Shown here: positions 5,719-6,161 of the stretch, piece by piece
Numbering within the stretch: position 1 is the first letter of the stretch
Layout: each line of letters starts with the position of its first letter
Source of the DNA: Gammaproteobacteria bacterium
Lineage (GTDB): Bacteria > Pseudomonadota > Gammaproteobacteria > Chromatiales > Chromatiaceae
Length of the DNA stretch: 6,161 bases
Assembly (NCBI GenBank): GCA_030621975.1
Contig: JAUXGQ010000114.1
Coordinates: forward strand, 1 to 6,161
Direction: 5' to 3'
Program-made: the position numbers and the translations under genes
The notes under the pieces: model-generated
The model's database searches: none
What the model was told of the DNA's origin: nothing
What the model saw: the letters and a program-made list of their open reading frames with translations, nothing else

Positions 5719-6024
5719 CAGAGCTGGACCCTGGTAGTTAGACAGTCAAAGTCAGCTATCGAAGGCAACCGCCAGGCTGCGGTCTCACACGATCTGAAGA
5801 CACCTATCACGCGACGTAGACTGCGTGCCGAAATGCGGCAGGATCCGGACGTGAAAGAGAATTCCAACCAGCACCTGGATGAGAAGGAGCCGATGGTGAC
5901 GGCGAGCCTGGAGTTTCTGCGGGGAAGCGAGAGCTCTGAACGGATGAAGATCTGCCAGGCGTGGTCGCTAATTGAAGAAGGTGCCTCTCAGGGCCGGAAA
6001 GCGAGACGCAAGACTGTGCCATAA
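5719..6024 (+). pseudogene. Histidine kinase remnant: dimerisation/phosphoacceptor (HisKA) domain only
   Basis: The open frame after the TAG at 5716-5718 reads GNRQAAVSHDLKTPITRRRL, then RAEM, with HLDEKEPMVTASLEFLRG further on. This closely follows OmpR-family sensor kinases (AAVSHDLRTPITRLRLRAEM, DLDEMEAMV.A.L.FLRG). The phosphoacceptor histidine is encoded at 5788-5790. There is no membrane segment or HAMP domain upstream, and no N, G1, F or G2 box of an ATPase downstream: after FLRGSESSERMK the sequence turns to an unrelated basic tail and stops at 6022-6024. No ATG, GTG or TTG lies in frame before the H-box; the first ATG (5833) falls after it, so normal translation would lose the histidine. 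I therefore call it a decayed fragment. A stand-alone phosphotransfer domain is less likely. Confidence 0.72.
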
Positions 6025-6161
6025 TTGTAGACTTGTGGGAAGCGGGCTTTTATTCTTACCGAACTCTGATATTGGTGGTTTCCGCTCCTGACTTTCCCGG
6101 TTCATCGCGATCTCCGCAGGATATCGAGCTTCTGTTAATCAGAGCACCTGAATTGAGTGCA

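Noticed and set aside
5807..6022. Minus-strand open frame opposite the kinase remnant
   Set aside because: The plus strand carries the recognisable H-box; the reverse frame is S/P/R-rich and resembles nothing known to me.
5976..6161. Plus-strand frame open to the window edge (includes LWEAGFYSYRTLILVV)
   Set aside because: No clear start with a ribosome site and no family match; three of the codons could be starts by chance. Too little sequence to call a gene.

Overview
The window looks like an accessory region of a proteobacterial chromosome, probably beta or gamma. Three things suggest this: a CHASE2-type membrane cyclase, a histidine kinase fragment whose H-box reads like OmpR-family (EnvZ-type) sensors, and a dispersed extragenic hairpin of the GTCATTCCGGCGCAGG type common in these groups. 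The taxon is inferred from family resemblance only.

Layout from left to right. Bases 1-93 may be the C-terminal tail of an unrecognised plus-strand gene. Bases 94-656 are non-coding and hold a striking three-tier nested palindrome at 307-550. It resembles a small non-autonomous element of about 166 bp (371-536) inserted into an older hairpin, with 12-base direct repeats at its edges. A further small hairpin (603-633) sits just before the first clear gene. Bases 657-1535 encode a complete stand-alone radical SAM protein of the COG1032 type. It is followed after 29 bases by 1565-2788, a 407-residue protein I do not recognise, visibly poorer in G+C than its neighbours. Converging on it, with only four bases between the stop codons, is a 736-residue CHASE2-adenylate/guanylate cyclase receptor on the minus strand (2793-5003). 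Its purine-selecting residues are not the canonical ones.

The right end (5004-6161) looks like a gene graveyard. There is a short minus-strand remnant with an IS200/REP-associated tyrosine transposase HUH motif (about 5234-5341). An AT-rich inverted repeat with a possible sigma-54 promoter lies ahead of an orphan 64-residue ORF (5500-5694). Next comes a clear remnant of a histidine kinase dimerisation/phosphoacceptor domain (5719-6024) that lacks both sensor and ATPase parts.

I see no evidence that the genes form one system. The radical SAM gene and the unknown gene could be co-transcribed. The cyclase looks like a self-contained membrane receptor. The most original items are the 407-residue orphan beside the radical SAM gene, the nested palindromic element, and the cyclase's D/R pair in place of K/D or K/T.
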